From positions 32,545,608 through 32,609,607 of the forward strand of contig OX442314.1 of assembly GCA_949358305.1 (NCBI GenBank): DNA of 64,000 nucleotides, given 5' to 3'. The notes beneath the pieces were generated by a model. It made no database searches. It saw only the letters and a list, made by a program, of their open reading frames with translations, and was not told the DNA's origin. Positions 63,618 through 64,000 of the stretch are shown piece after piece. The position numbers and the translations under genes were made by a program. Positions within the stretch are counted from its first letter, which is position 1. Each line of letters begins with the position of its first letter. Origin of the DNA: Strigamia acuminata. Taxonomy: Eukaryota; Arthropoda; Chilopoda; Geophilomorpha; Linotaeniidae.

Positions 63618-63851
63618 GGATGAACAAATAAATAGATTGATGACAAATAAAGCAAACGAACGAATCAGTACCTCGTTAACTTGCGCCGGGTCTTCCATCT
63701 CCCCATCACCCACTAAACAAGCGCGTTTAGATGGAATAGGATCCATTTTTGACGGCGTGTCGGTCAATGGCACAGCGGACGACAAATTCGATGTAGTCGT
63801 CGTTTCCTCTTCCCCATCCCCTCCAATCTCTCTGTTTTTCTCCGTAGCAAC
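62712..63851 (-). CDS. four-exon coiled-coil protein (family member 5), 293 residues in window, 5' partial
   Basis: Exons 63851-63672, 63557-63051, 62970-62893 and 62828-62712 all join in phase 0. The first exon follows an acceptor (ttttttacag), so at least one further 5' exon lies near or past 63900; an internal ATG gives MDPIPSKRACLVGDGEMEDP. Exon 2 opens with TCG (SCRGEAS) like its relatives, then a basic heptad-rich helix (RIERIEEYMGW, RLRSMEKKLKRMESDL) and an acidic VEVEITEEDREVDVDGV part. The last exon is almost pure Asp/Ser/Gly (GDSDDGDSDDGDSDDGE). Same plan as the genes at 27972, 33442 and 48728, with two added 3' exons. No catalytic motif. Confidence 0.6.
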
Positions 63852-64000
63852 CTGTAAAAAAAGAAAAAAAAAAAAAAAAAAAAAAGTGAGGAAGATGGAG
63901 GTTATATAAATGAATAAAACCTGAACAAAGGAAAACGAATGGGACGTAAACTCAGTTTCGATCTCTGTTAACGACGGACGAAACGTCCAATGGACGTTAG
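63852..64000. other. window edge, probable 5' intron of the preceding gene
   Basis: T-rich on the minus strand up to the acceptor at 63852. A possible donor (TTTGTTCAG/gtttta) lies near 63920 and an upstream exon may cross the edge. Confidence 0.35.

Overview
The window reads as nuclear DNA of an invertebrate, most likely an arthropod. The left end has exons of an ionotropic-receptor-type chemosensory channel, an intronless SR-protein kinase, and two MITEs with clean target-site duplications. All gene models below were spliced by hand from GT/AG sites and codon phase. No database search was possible, so family names rest on motifs.

Layout: (1) 1-9.4 kb is AT-rich, ordinary-looking host DNA. 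It holds cysteine-rich exon fragments, a hAT MITE, a palindromic TA-flanked MITE, the receptor gene (with a duplicated exon) and the kinase. (2) From about 9.4 kb to the right edge the character changes. The DNA is CG-dinucleotide-rich, carries many (TTTA)n/(TAAA)n tracts and repeated modules, and has short, highly spliced genes. (3) 9.4-13 kb has one intronless, proline-rich 940-codon ORF on the minus strand. (4) 13.9-37.5 kb is dominated by dispersed and tandem copies of a composite non-coding repeat. Its copies carry small hairpins with compensatory changes, followed by AATAAG/AATAAA. Between the copies lie a twin zinc-finger gene, charged coiled-coil genes, a thymidine kinase, two small genes built from 78-nt exons, and a retropepsin-like protein without the DTG motif. 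(5) 39.8-64 kb is gene-rich: two large zinc-finger genes (1032 and 757 residues), more coiled-coil genes, and a complete six-exon piggyBac-type transposase.

The most interesting reading is that the right 54 kb belongs to one large accessory island. Its evidence is three zinc-finger paralogues sharing an intron position, at least five two-exon paralogues in which a phase-0 intron is usually followed by a TCG serine codon, two genes sharing 78-nt phase-2 exons, a short type II thymidine kinase, an intact piggyBac transposase, and a structured-RNA repeat. A giant piggyBac-associated mobile element or an endogenised large DNA virus (by analogy with Teratorn) is possible. So is a host supernumerary or fast-evolving region. 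No capsid, DNA polymerase or packaging gene is visible here, so viral origin is not shown.
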